Shown: positions 10,129-24,992 of the stretch, piece after piece
Position numbering within the stretch: the first letter of the stretch is position 1
Layout: each line of letters opens with the position of its first letter
From: Medicago truncatula
Lineage: Eukaryota; Streptophyta; Magnoliopsida; Fabales; Fabaceae
Assembly: GCF_003473485.1 (NCBI RefSeq)
Contig: NC_053045.1
Location: 60,616,494 to 60,680,493 of the forward strand
Length of the DNA: 64,000 nucleotides
Direction of reading: 5' to 3'
Translations under genes and position numbers: made by a program
Notes under the pieces: model-generated
Databases searched by the model: none
What the model was told of the DNA's origin: nothing
The model's input: the letters and a program-made list of their open reading frames with translations, nothing else

Positions 10129-10869
10129 TCATCTGGCTGTGTTTCTGTAACGCATAAAAGAATCAAGCCTCTGCAACCGGAGTTGCTTCTTAAACCTGTT
10201 TATGAAATCATCAGCTTTTGCATCAACAGCTTCATCTTCTTTACACGTTGTCGTTTCACTCCTCGCCGCTGCCGTCGCTGGCCTTCTTCTCTCCACCGTT
10301 TCTTCATCTTCTTCCCCCCGTTCAAACGTTTTCTCGCTCGCTGATTTCTTCATCTCCACCTTGCTCTTTACCTGGTTCAGAGATGGGTTTTCAGCTTCCG
10401 GTTGTGCTGGTACGTTTTTGTTGAGATTGAAGGACATGACTCGTTGTAAAAGAGACGGTTTTCTAACGAGTTGAGGCTTAGTTGAGTCAGACTCAGACTC
10501 GGGTTGAACGTAATGTGTCTGTGGATATTGTGGTTCGTGTTTGTTGAGATTGAAGGACATAACTCTCTCTAACAAAGAAGGTTTTCGAACGAGTTGAGGG
10601 TGAGTGAACTCGGACTCGGACTCTGACTCTAGCTCTGGCTCGGGTTGTGCAACAAATGATGGTTCTTGGTTGTAGTGACGGAGGTTAAAGGACCTGATAC
10701 GGTTGAGAAGTGAAGGTGAACGATTGAGTTGAGGTTGTTGGATTTGGTCGTTTTTGGGTGGACCATTGAAGCGAGAAGCTAGAGCTATGGTACCTATGAC
10801 AAGGTTTACAATGATGAAAATAGAAGAAGGTGTGAACCATGTTGCTATGAAAGTTGTTGGGTCTGCCAT
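10129..10869 (-). CDS. DUF4408/DUF761 plant protein
   Basis: Single-exon 246-residue protein. Residues 10-34 (TWFTPSSIFIIVNLVIGTIA) are a hydrophobic membrane segment typical of DUF4408. The C terminus (about 220-241, DDFINRFKKQLRLQRLDSF) is the DUF761 'cotton fibre expressed' motif. Between them the motif R-x-PSLL-x-R-x-x-SFNL occurs three times (50-63, 95-108, 136-149), separated by Glu/Ser/Pro-rich linkers. The family is plant-specific; members are small membrane-associated proteins of mostly unknown function, several stress- or fibre-related. The start was chosen at MADPTTF because it precedes the membrane segment directly. About 65 nt upstream, short pyrimidine-rich leader sequence fits a 5' UTR. 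Confidence 0.85.
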   Translation of the reverse strand: MADPTTFIATWFTPSSIFIIVNLVIGTIALASRFNGPPKNDQIQQPQLNRSPSLLNRIRSFNLRHYNQEPSFVAQPEPELESESESEFTHPQLVRKPSLLERVMSFNLNKHEPQYPQTHYVQPESESDSTKPQLVRKPSLLQRVMSFNLNKNVPAQPEAENPSLNQVKSKVEMKKSASEKTFERGEEDEETVERRRPATAAARSETTTCKEDEAVDAKADDFINRFKKQLRLQRLDSFMRYRNTAR

Positions 10870-11872
10870 CGTTGTTAATTTCTTAATTTGGAGGGTTTTT
10901 GCGTTGAGACCTTCAACACTGAAGAGTGAAGGGTGTAAATAGAGAAAGGAAAATCACCATTTACGTCTAGTCATGTAGTCAGAAGAAAGGAGAAAAAAAG
11001 TTGATAAATAAATAAATATCATGGGGGTGGGGAACTTGTTTCTGTAGGTCTGTTGACGTTTACTTCTTTTTTGGGGGATTGTCGTTTTGTTTTATTTTCT
11101 GACCATTTTAATAATTAATACGTACTTTAATCTAAACTAAATGCTTTGTTAAAATTAAAACGACTTGAGAGAATCTAAGGACATGTTACTATTTTTTGGT
11201 TCTTAATAGAAAAATGTTTCAGTTCATATGTTATGTTTTGTTTTTTTTCAAGGTATTAAAAAATTTATGAGCACAACATTACAAAGATGAAAAAAAATTG
11301 TAAACACAAAATATAGGTGCAATTTGATAATAGGTGATGGGAATAAAGATAAATGAACCAAAAAATTATAAAAGCACATGGAAGATTGACTCAAGTATTA
11401 CCAAAGTATAAGGGAATTGACTCAAGACTTTTAAATACAGATACCACAAAATGGACCTACTCCATTTGGCCACTTTTTGTAGCAGTGTTATTTATCACGA
11501 AAATTTTCTTTACCAAAAGAAAATTTCACGACTTTTAATTGGTCTATCAAATTAGTTTTTGTCCTGGCTAATGACAGCTCTAATATTATGCATATTCTCA
11601 ATCATGAATTTGAGATATTTTATATATGATGATAAATAGTTTTGTATGTTTATGTATGATGTATACGTGTTTTAAATTTTATTCTTCTTCTCTATTTGCA
11701 TAGCAAAATAATAATAACGACATTTTGTCGTTATATTTCAATTTTAATTTTGCACTACTTGTCTACTGCAACTTAACGTCATCTAAGATTGCTTTTTTAA
11801 GAGGTAAAAATTAAAAAACGTCCCTTTTAAAAACAAGGGGTGGCAAAAAGAGATTAAAAAGTATAAAAAAAA
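10870..11872. other. Upstream region of the DUF4408/DUF761 gene, no other gene
   Basis: Contains the presumed promoter (minus strand) and AT-rich intergenic DNA. One 61-codon ORF (11353-11538) has no family resemblance that I can see. Confidence 0.5.
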
Positions 11873-12294
11873 TAGATTTAATTGCATGTTTGATCCATTA
11901 TGTTTATTTTAGTTTTTAAGTTGATCCCTTATGTTTTAAAAGTTTTAAGTTGGTTCTTTACGTTTTCAAAGTTTCATGTTAGTCCAAAACATTACTGACA
12001 TTGAAATAAGTTAATCTCTTCCGCGACATGATATTGAGTTTAATAAAACAAAAAAACTAAAAAAATGTTTTAAAACTGATTTTCTAATTAAAATAAGTTT
12101 CATCACCCATATTGTCAACCTGAATCTTTAAACGTTAAATGACTGAAGGGACTAATTTATTCTAACGTGAGTAATATTTTGGACCGACTTGAAACTTTTA
12201 AAATGTAAGAGACCCACTTAAAACTTTTAAAATATAAGGGACCAACTTAAAAAACTAAAATAAACATAAAAGATCAAACATGCAATTAAGTCTA
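11873..12294. mobile_element. Long-TIR MITE (Mutator-like)
   Basis: Left end TAGATTTAATTGCATGTTTG and the complement of the right end, TAGACTTAATTGCATGTTTG, pair; similarity continues for roughly 100 bp through TTTTAGTTTTTAAGTTG(A/G)TCC and GTTTTAAAAGTTTTAAGTTG. Total about 420 bp, non-coding. Flanks are A-runs, so the expected 9-bp duplication cannot be confirmed. Confidence 0.85.
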
Positions 12295-13691
12295 AAAAAA
12301 ATACAAAAATTACCAATTAAAAACAGAACAATAGCCGATTACATAGTGATATAAGTATAACCAATAGTCCAATCCAAACCACACCTCTCTTTACCTCTCT
12401 TGTGATCCATATAGTTTGTTGTTGTTGTTGACTTGACCCAAAGTGTGTGTGAAAATGTTAACTACAGCTACAGGTATCGTTGTCCATGACATTTATAGTA
12501 GTATACCCACCACAGTGATGTGTCATATGTGTTTATTTTTACATTTAATATCGCATATTATATTAGCACGTCTTCTTTATTTTTTTATTGTTGACCTTGA
12601 CCATATGCAGCCATAGGTTAAAGTCTCCTCTAAGAAGTCATATTAATTCGTTTATTTATACTGACGTCAAAAAAATACTGTAGTTTATTTATACTGCACA
12701 ATTGTACGTGGCAATACATATCATATTTAAAAAAAAAATTAAATGTCATATTTATTGTTTGTAGTAATCCTTTTTACATTTTTCTTCTTTTCTTCCAACA
12801 AAAATTTCATCAATCATTTAAGTCACATAATATAAAATTTTATTCGTATTAATTATTTAAGTCACATAATATAAAATTTACTCATTAATTTTGTTTCTAA
12901 TTGATTTACTAAAAATTTCATCAATGTGTTAATATAGCTCAAATTGGCAGGGACATTTGTAGAAACCATAGTTCGAACTTCGAACATTCTATTCATTAGG
13001 TTACTAAAATAAATTAATCAATCTTGTAAATATATTTATTTTTGTGTTGTTTGATATCGAAAAAGTTAATTAGACTTAAAAGGAATGTATGAGACCCCAA
13101 TGAAGTTTCATACTTACGCAGTGTTGATATATGAAATAAAGGAGCTCGATGATCAAACCAATTTTTTTTTTTAACAAAATCAAACCAATTTTATTATTTG
13201 TCATATTTAAGAGAAGAGAATCAATGTGCATATTTCTTGACCAAACTTAAAGATTCCTCAAATATTGATTTTTCCTTTCATGATTCACCTCCTAAAGACC
13301 TTCAAAGTTTTCTAAGAAATGACGTAGCTGAAACTTTTTTTTAGTGTCTAGTTTGCTCTTTTGTTTTCTCTTTTTGCTTGTTTGATTGGCATCGTAAAAA
13401 AAATAATGTATGTAAATTAACTCTGTTTTCCCTAAAAAAAAAAAACAATTACTTACAATATTCATTAAAAATCGTTTAACTTTTTAGTTGTTGAATCATT
13501 GACTTGGTGTTTTATGCTCTGACTGACCGATATCTAGTGTGTTTTTTGGCTTTGTATCTTTGATTATATTAATTAATCCACCGTGCTTCTCGCTGCATTG
13601 ATAAAATTAATATGCATATTTTATCACTTACCTATACAACGGTCCCAATATAAACGTGTTATGAATTTTGGTAGTAGTGTTTGAAAAAAAG
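12295..13691. other. Intergenic DNA, no gene seen
   Basis: AT-rich. The block ATTTAAGTCACATAATATAA is repeated at about 12817 and 12855. No coding or RNA gene signal recognised. Confidence 0.5.
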
Positions 13692-13865
13692 CAATGATAT
13701 TTGTACATCCACTTTATGATAACTTTAGTGATAACCTTATTTTTCTTCCTTTATTGGTCAAAAACAATAGAGAGAAAAAGAAGGAGAGAAGATAAGACCA
13801 TCATATGAATATGAGAGAGAAAGTTATACAAAAATTATCACAAATTAGTTGTACAAATATCATTT
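13692..13865. mobile_element. Short MITE-like inverted-repeat element
   Basis: The left end CAATGATATTTGTACATCC and the complement of the right end AAATGATATTTGTACAACT match. Inner blocks TTTATGATAAC and TTTGTGATAA also pair. About 174 bp, non-coding. Superfamily not determined. Confidence 0.65.
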
Positions 13866-15196
13866 ATCTTTCAAAAATTGTGATGGAACAATCTAGATAG
13901 GTGAACACCTAAAGACTAAAATAAACAATATCGGACACGATAGGCTATTCTATCATAACAAGCAGGCAAGGAGAGAAACTTAAGCATTTGAACTTTCTGA
14001 ATATGGGAAAATCGACGTTTGCATGTTCACATCAGACGACCTATGCACATGCTGGTAGAGTCAATGTTTTCACATTCATCCACCATCAACCGTGAATATG
14101 AAGGACAATAATGAGGGTAAGACAAAAACAAAAACAGCTTGTAATAAAGAAAATAGTACACGGTTAAACCACGAGGGAAAAATCGGAAGTTACTAGTGAG
14201 TAGTGAGTCTAGTGACACTGCTCCTTGCTTATCTTAAAGTGTTTTAATTCTCTACATTATTTAGACCTTTATTCGGATTTAGAGACTTGAAAAGTAAGAG
14301 TGACTCATCTTAGGAAAAGATAGAGTAACATATGATGATCCTACTTTTTCAAAAGTTGGGGGTTCACATGTACAAATCTAGATCCAATAATTTGAATTAT
14401 TTGGTTTATGTTTTTCTTTCTAGTTGGATCCCACTAAAACCAATAATTAGGTCAAGCACAGTTTATAGTATTATGGTGGGTATGTTTGAATTACGATGAT
14501 TCAACGTGATTTTGTAAAAGTTACAAAAAAGTGTAGTTTTTGAAAAATCAGAATCATCGTGATTTTGATATATCCACCATCAAACTATGACAAAATATGC
14601 CAAGAGACAAAATATGACGTATTCGTTTCCGTTGTTTATTTAGCCGTGGCTAAGTCGTTAGAGATAGATTTTACATTCCTACTCGTTACTACAAAATAGT
14701 CTCATACACTTTTCACGACATGATAATAGGAAAATCTGCGATTTAAGAGAATCCAAGAGATTCAAAATGAAAAAGAATTATTAAACCAATTAGAGAATTG
14801 CATTTGCAAATTTGTTTTTTTTCCCATATATCTCTTGTTATTAAACCAACAAGATATCTGTAACAAAAAAAAAAAAAGAACCAACATGATCTATTTGAAA
14901 CACCACTCGCTTCATGCATGACTAACCATAATGCCCAATTTTATTTTATTTTAGTAAAACCATAATGCCCTAATTGTTGAACACCAAATTAAGTGTGGTG
15001 TGCAATCCGAACTATATAAAGTTATATTAGCTTGTTCTATGATGTTTAAATCTTCCAATCAGAAAATAGAGTTCCAAACGTGTTACCTTTTACTCACCAT
15101 CATCATCATCATTTACATTACCCAGTAAATAAAGAAAATGTGACTCAAAACAAGTTATCTTTTACTAATACCATGTTCCTTGTAAAATGAATCTAT
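13866..15196. other. Intergenic DNA, no gene seen
   Basis: A partial inverted pair around 14467-14590 (ATGGTGGGTATGTTTGA against ATCCACCATCAAACTATG) may be another decayed MITE. Nothing else recognised. Confidence 0.45.
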
Positions 15197-16016
15197 GAGA
15201 ATATTGGTCTAAGATGGACCAATTTTTTCAACGGTTAGATTAGATGAACCCCAAAATTTTATCATGATCTATAAACACTCAATTTAACCCATCTTCCCTT
15301 ATCATTTTATAAAAAAAATCATTTTTACCCTTTATAATTATTTTAATTTAAAATATTACATATTGTTTATGATAAAAAAAAATTCTTGACAAATTTGTTA
15401 CACTAATTTTTTTTGTTGGTGTTTACACTTTTTTTTACGAATTTGTTACGGTAAATGTTGGACAGCATATTATTATTTGATTTTATTTTTACGAAAACGT
15501 ACAAAAAAAAAATTAAGGAGAAAATAATTTATTTTTTTTACAAATAGAAAAAATACATGTTAATGTTACCTGAAAAAGTTTAATTTAGTTACCGTTATCA
15601 ATTATTTATTTTTTCATTGTTTTTTTAGAATAGTCATATTATCCTTTCCAAAAGACTAATAATAGCAGTAATAATAAATAATACATTCTCTAACTGTTCA
15701 TTGGTATCTTTTATAAAACAAACTTTCTCGTTGCTATGTTTAAGTAAATGAAAATAAATTTTTGTGAGTAAATATTTTAATATTATAGTATAAAAGATAT
15801 GTTAAATTATTAATTCTAAATATTGATCGAAAACGATGGGTTTTTATTGAAAACAATTGAAGATTGAGTGTTGAAATTACAGAAATAAAAAAGAAGGCAG
15901 GAAAATAGTTTGAAAAGAGTAAAGGAAATAATTAGACGTGTGAGGTGCATTATGTTATTGTGCACACATATAATCCAACAGTTATAAATATTGATCCATT
16001 ATGGACCAATACTTAC
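15197..16016. mobile_element. Inverted-repeat element, about 0.8 kb
   Basis: Left end ATATTGGTCTAAGATGGACC with CAACGGTTAGATTA; the complement of the right end reads GTATTGGTCCATAATGGATC with AACTGTTGGATTA. Interior is AT-rich and non-coding. Terminal bases and target duplication could not be fixed. The interior GGACCAATACTTACACAGG edge lies beside short meaningless ORFs. Confidence 0.6.
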
Positions 16017-16412
16017 ACAGGTCCAAGCTAAATGCCACCCTCGTACCAAATATGTACTTGTTTTTTCTTTTCTTCTTTTTTCTTTGTGGAGTCATCACCA
16101 TGAAATATATACTTATTTGTTATTTATATCAAACTACATTTTTGAAAATTCACACAATGTTATTGCTGGGATTTTGTGATCTCTTTCTATTGATAAACAT
16201 TACAGTTAAAACCTTTTTCGGTTAAAGTTGCAATGAAGGTGTATTGTAACACGAAGCTTTAAACTAACAAACATTAATAGCAATAACTAATAAAATGAAA
16301 AAATTTATCACTAACCATCCTACGCAGAAAACCTTGTAGACACTAGCGGATCTTGAGTTAATTTGTTAGGGGTGTCAAACTTCTATGGAATGTATATTAA
16401 ACGGTTTCACGA

Positions 16413-16789
16413 GTCATTGTCTAGGCTGCCGATTGCGTCTTGCCTATTTTACGAGTGGTGTTGGAACCCAAGAGAATGCTTGAATAGGAGGTGTTAGGCA
16501 TGGGGAGCTTGTTTGCCTGCTGCTGCTGCGGTTTCATGTGTGTTTTCGCTCAGTTTTGGTAGTTGTTAGGCCGTTGAAAGTTTGCTGTTTGCTTAGGCTT
16601 GCTGTTAGTTTCTTTTCAGCTGTTATAAGGTGTTGGTTTGTGCTCCCTGGCAGCAGTTTTGGCGCCCATGTTTTGTGTGGTGTGGCCGGTTTTAGCCAGC
16701 TCCTATTTGTATTCCTCTTTGCCTTTTGCACTTCTTGTGCAGGGCCCTTATTGAATTATGCAGTTTCAAAAAAAAAAAAAAAAAAAAAG
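16413..16789 (+). mobile_element. 5'-truncated LINE (non-LTR retrotransposon) 3' end
   Basis: A GC-richer, non-repetitive 3'-UTR-like sequence ends in about 20 A residues (16768-16788). It is flanked by a direct repeat GGTTTCACGA at 16403-16412 and 16790-16799, the target duplication. No reverse transcriptase is present, so only the distal 3' end was inserted. LINE rather than processed gene is inferred from the GGGCCCTTATTGAATTATGC ending before the tail; the donor is not identified. Confidence 0.75.
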
Positions 16790-16993
16790 GGTTTCACGAA
16801 GTAACAATAACTAATAACCGGTCTAGTTATATAAATTGTTTGAAAGCATCAAGAAATTGTGGGTTCGTTTTCATCAAAAACGTTTTTTAATACAATTTGT
16901 AAGTCGCGGGTTCAACACTTCAAGTAATTTATAGTACCCCTTTCCAGTGCAACAACCGAATTCTGATTGATATAACACACCTAATATAATATA

Positions 16994-18236
16994 GACTAAA
17001 GTGCAATTTTCCGCTCTTAAGTTTCAAAATGTTGCAATTTTGACCCCTATTAAACAAAATGATAAATTTAGTCCCTTATGTTTTAGCCCCTTTGTAATAG
17101 TAGTCATTTTTTCCAATTTTGACTTGGCCAACGCTTACATGGCATGCCACATGTGTAATAAAAAAGAGAAAATAAAAAATATAGAAAAGAAAAAAGAGAA
17201 AAACGTGATTCATCTTCTTCTTTCCATGATTCTTTCAAACCTTTTTTCTCTCAACAGTTCACATTCCTCAATCTCCTTCTCCTTCATCTTCTTAACCCAG
17301 TAACTTCATCAAACCCAACAACCATCTCCCTTTTTTTTTTTAAACAAAACATTAACTTCCCAAAATTCTGCAAATAATTAAGATCTAAACCACAAAACAT
17401 TCAAATCACCAACAAAATGAAATTCTAGTAACAATACAATCAAAAGTAATAATATGATTAAACTAATCAACATTTAGCATAATGTCTTCAGAAGCAAACT
17501 TGCATAATGAATCACCCATTTCCTGCGATAAACTTGCACAACCTTCCCTTCACGTCCCTTGAAGGTTCCTCTCACAACCTGAACTTCATCCTCCTTACGA
17601 ACGGGAAGAGAACGCACGATGTACTTTGAACGAAGGTCACCAGAGAGAGGTGCGCTAATCAACACACGACGGACGTTTGATGGGGCGGTGAAATGAACCT
17701 TGCGGCTCTTGTGACAGCTGCTTGAAAGAAGAAGAAACGTGGATGAATGAATTGCAGATCTGAATTTTTTTCGTATTACTCTTCTATGAAATCGTGAGGA
17801 AGAATAATGGAAGCAAAGAAGAAGGAAAACAGGGTGTTGTTGTGCTGCAATTAGGGTTGGAATTGAAATTGAAGAAGGAAATAAATTGAAGGATAATGGA
17901 ACGAAGTGCTGCAATTGTTGTTGTTCTACTCACGTTTTTTTTTTCTTCTTTTTTATTTTCCTTTTCTATTTTTGTTTCAATTTTTGTGATATTTTTAATT
18001 TTTCAATTTCTTTTTTAATTTATTTAATTTAGAAAATGATTAAGTCATTTTTTTATTTTTTTTAATTCAATAATTACACACGTGGCGCCACGTAGGCATT
18101 GACCTGTCAAAATTGACCAAAAGGATTAAAGTTGCAATGGGGCTAAATTTTAGGGGGCCAAAATTGTAGTTTCTGTATTTAGAGGACCAAAATTGCAAGT
18201 TTTTGAAAGTTAAGGGTGGAAAAGTACACTTTAGCC
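16994..18236. mobile_element. Pack-MULE (Mutator-like element carrying a host gene fragment)
   Basis: Termini GACTAAAGTGCAATTTTCC and, in complement, GGCTAAAGTGTACTTTTCC pair, and similarity extends well over 100 bp (TTAAGTTTCAAAAT, TTGCAATTTTG, TTAGTCCC). Both sides carry the identical 9-bp duplication TATAATATA (16985-16993 and 18237-18245), diagnostic of Mutator-type insertion. Between the ends is no transposase; instead a minus-strand piece of a ribosomal protein L26 gene lies at 17507-17710. Confidence 0.9.
17507..17710 (-). pseudogene. Ribosomal protein L26 (uL24) fragment captured in a Pack-MULE
   Basis: About 68 residues closely match cytosolic L26 from near its N terminus: [65 protein letters not shown]. 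The real protein is roughly 145 residues and continues with the conserved ERITREK-type segment; here the sequence turns into unrelated residues and a stop at 17474. Upstream the frame runs open to an ATG at 17914, but through serine/phenylalanine-rich non-ribosomal sequence. L26 sits near the polypeptide exit tunnel; this piece cannot make a functional subunit. Substitutions appear mostly conservative, so capture is not very old. If transcribed it would be antisense or chimeric to the parent. Confidence 0.9.
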
Positions 18237-18705
18237 TATAATATATAAGGAAAACCTGGGGGATGTCATGGCCCTTGTCGGTCCCTGAAGAGATCTGCCA
18301 CTACCTGTAGAGCTTAGTAATCCAGGCGATGCAAGTGTCCAATCTTAATTGATAATCAATTGTAGATGACGACAATGATTTAGAAATTTCTAATTTTAGC
18401 TTAGACCTTCTTTCTTTCTTTTTTAAACTGGAAAATGGTTTAGGAGGTATGACCTACTATTCTTGCTATGCAAACATAGAGAAGGGAAAAAGAGACAACA
18501 AACAAAAGTTGTGAGATTTCTTGCGAGTTCAATGAAAACATGTTTGATGTGGGAAATCATGGGCCAGTAGTCACCAAATTGTGGCCGATATTTTCGATAC
18601 AGTTCAGGATAACTATATGCGCGAGTCATTGAGGGAAAGGAGAAAATGCATATCACTTGGAAGACTCAAAATTGGAAGACAATCAATAATATAGAACGTA
18701 TTAAG

Positions 18706-19651
18706 GGTGAGGTTTCGCATGGGAAAGGCTAGTTTTTCCACCATGGGAAAGCTTTTTTCTGACTATTAGATTATAAAGGAGTATTGATTTTACCATGTTC
18801 TGCATAATATTATTTTCTCTTTCATATCATCTTCAACCCATGAATCCCAATTTTCTCACTCATCTTGAATTCCCATTTCTTTACCAAAGCCATTCCAGCT
18901 ATATTGATTTTTGGCCTTTCTTGCAATAATCTTCCTATGAATTCTCTGTATTCACCAATTAGCTGGAATTACAAATTTTCTAGTGTTCTTCCAATGAATC
19001 ATTCATCTTTAAAATTTTCAATTAAGTTTCTTACAAAATCCCAAGCTTTCAAGATTTTTCATTTATCAATATTAGAACCCATAAACTAATTTTTCTTTCA
19101 TTTTATTCAATACAACCACAAAGTTCTAATATTAGAACAAACAATAAGAATTCATAAAGAAGAAAACCAAAAAGATCCAAGGAAGCATGGTAAAATAAAA
19201 TTAAAAAAACCCAATTAAATTTTGTATATATGATGATTGATGAAAACGGTTCTCTCGATTGTTGTTGTTGAGGAACCTTAAAGCCATTACAAACTCTTGC
19301 TGAGTTGAATTGCATGTATATTAAGAAAAAAAAGTAATGGTGATTGTGAGTTGAGCAAGACAAGCAAAAATGAACTTTCTTGGATTTAGTGCAAAAAATC
19401 AATTTTTTTTAACAAAAATTTCAGTCTTTGAACACCAGAGAAATGGATACGAAGGTGCTTGGTAGAATGTTCTCATAATGGTTAAGTGAGATTGCTGCAA
19501 GTGTTGATGGGTGAGAGAGGCATGACGGAGTGAAAAAAAAAATCTTGTATTGAGTGTCCATGATAAAATTATGTTCTTTAGTTGATCCAATGGTCAAAAA
19601 AAAAGTTTTTTAATAATGGAAAAACTAGTCTTTCCTATGTTAAACCTCACC
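18706..19651. mobile_element. Mutator-type MITE, GGTGAGGTTT family, copy 1
   Basis: Begins GGTGAGGTTTCGCATGGGAA and ends AAACCTCACC. The complement of the right end reads GGTGAGGTTTAACATAGGAA, and both continue AAG(G/A)CTAGTTTTTCCA. The 9-bp target duplication CGTATTAAG is perfect (18697-18705 and 19652-19660). The 946-bp interior is non-coding; the short ORFs in it are chance. Two more copies lie at 59432 and 59835. Confidence 0.9.
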
Positions 19652-19660
19652 CGTATTAAG

Positions 19661-23007
<3,347 letters not shown>

Positions 23008-23907
23008 AGAAAGGGAAGGGTGTTAGTCAATTCATATCGTATAAATTACATCTATATTGTACTTTTGAATTTACTATTTTATATCAATATTGTATAAATT
23101 GTACTGCTCACCTAACCATTTTGCCATACATTCATTGATCTCTTACCTAACAAAATGAAATGGGATTCAATAGATTTGAATTGCTAGATTAGTGAATCAC
23201 CTCTCAGTTTTTTCAGTCAATATTAAAAGCTGCATTGCCCCCATCTATGTGTTGAACTTAAAAGAAACATGAATATATCTCATAGTTATGAAGTGTTTTT
23301 TTTCTCTCTTCTAAATGAATTATGAAGTAATTTTGTTTTACTAAAAAAAACAATATTCATTCACTCTAATTGGTATAAATTACATTGATCGAGAACAATA
23401 CATAGCTTTAAATTGCTCAAATAAAAAATGATGAAATTGTGAACAAACTCGTAATATTTGGATAGCTATGTATTGTGAACAATACATAGCTTTAAGACAA
23501 TAAAGAAAATTATTTTATTCATTTGGATGACATTTGAAGACGGTAAAGAAAACAAAAATGATCAGACATCAAATTTTTCATCTACAATCACATGTGATTC
23601 CTCTTGTTTATCAAGCAACTTATCTCAATGTAGTGTTGTGTCAATTTTTCCTGACTAGTTTATGTTTAGTTATTACCCTGCTCCAAATTTCTAATATTTC
23701 CCTTTGTGTTACGAGAATACACAAGGCATGTAAACTCCATTATTCTTTAAAAGAAGAAATTAATGATATATATGGCTAGCTTTTATAGGTAGTCCTTGTT
23801 CAAGTGACCTCACATACCAATTGTAAGTTACACACATGACCTAATTATGAGAACATAAAAACACGATCTAATTGTAATTAATCAAGTGAAAAGTGGTGAA
23901 CTGGTGA
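23008..23907. other. Intergenic DNA, no gene seen
   Basis: AT-rich. The words AACAATACATAGCTTTAA occur twice (near 23394 and 23476), a small direct repeat. No recognisable gene. Confidence 0.5.
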
Positions 23908-24942
23908 AGTAATAAAAGAGCTACTACTATTTTCTATATGCAATAAAATAAGAATGGTTAACCTTCGTTGGATTGGCGAGCAGAGACCAAAACTATACTA
24001 TCATTATTCATATATCCTTAATGAAAACCTTAACTTTTGTCTATCCGTGTTGACAACAATTAACTTTTCATTATTATTGTTTTTTAATTTCAAACACACG
24101 CACACACATGCATGTGCGTGCATGCACACACCTCACGCTTAAGAGTTACGAACTAGTTTTTGAAAAAGTTTACTCCTCAATTCATTAAGATACACTTTGT
24201 AGAATCACATATTTTGTTTTCATATATATGACACATTTTTTTTTGTTTTCATAGTCACGTGTTTCATTTTCATCCATTCATTAAATACAAAATTTGGAGA
24301 TATTCAATTAAAATGTGTACCAACTAAAAGTCAATATTAGAAAATAATATATAAGATTAATTTTTGTTCACAACTTTTATTACGTACTCTCATTTATTCT
24401 TTGTGGATGTAAATAGAATTGACGCCATCCATGTCTTGAAGTCTTGAAGGTTGACATAACTTGAAGCAATATAGAAAGAATAAATGAGAGCAATGAAAGT
24501 CGTGAACAAAAATTAAGCTCATATAATATTTTCAAATATTGACTTTTAGTTGGCACAAACATTTTAATTGAATAGCTTCAAATTTTTTATTTAATGGATG
24601 GATGTAAATAAAACACATGACCATTAAAACCAAAAAATGTGTCATATAAATGAAAACAACATATGTGATTTTAGAAAGTGTATCTTAATGAATTGAGAAG
24701 TAAACTTTTTTCGAAAACTAGTTAGCACTCTGAAGCATGAGGTGCACGCACACGCGCGTTTACGTTATATTAATAACAATAATTATGAAAAGTTAATTGT
24801 TGTCAACACAGATGGGCAAAAGTTAAGGTTTTCATTAAGGATTTATGGACAATGACAATATAGTTTTGGTCTTTGCTTGCCAATTCAATGAAGGATAACG
24901 ACTCTTATTTTATTGCATATAGAAAAATGATTATTACTAAAT
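23908..24942. repeat. Large hairpin (foldback) of about 1 kb
   Basis: The left arm pairs with the complement of the right arm over almost its whole length. Examples: TTTCTATATGCAATAAAATA at 23931 against its complement near 24900; AGACCAAAACTATA at 23985; AATTAACTTTTCATTATTAT at 24058; CATGTGCG/CACCTCACG near 24110; GAACTAGTTTTTGAAAAAG at 24150; AATTCATTAAGATACACTTT at 24179; ATGTGTACCAACTAAAAGTC at 24314. The arms are roughly 450-500 bp with mismatches and small gaps; the turn is near 24420-24450. No transposase. It may be a foldback transposon or an inverted duplication. A single-arm relative is at 20885-20995. Confidence 0.85.
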
Positions 24943-24992
24943 ATACCATAAAATAGTTAAAGAGATAAATACAATAGCAAACTAGATGCATT

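Noticed and set aside
17474-17914. Complete L26 gene
   Set aside because: C-terminal half is missing, the N-terminal extension is not ribosomal and the piece lies between Mutator-type ends.
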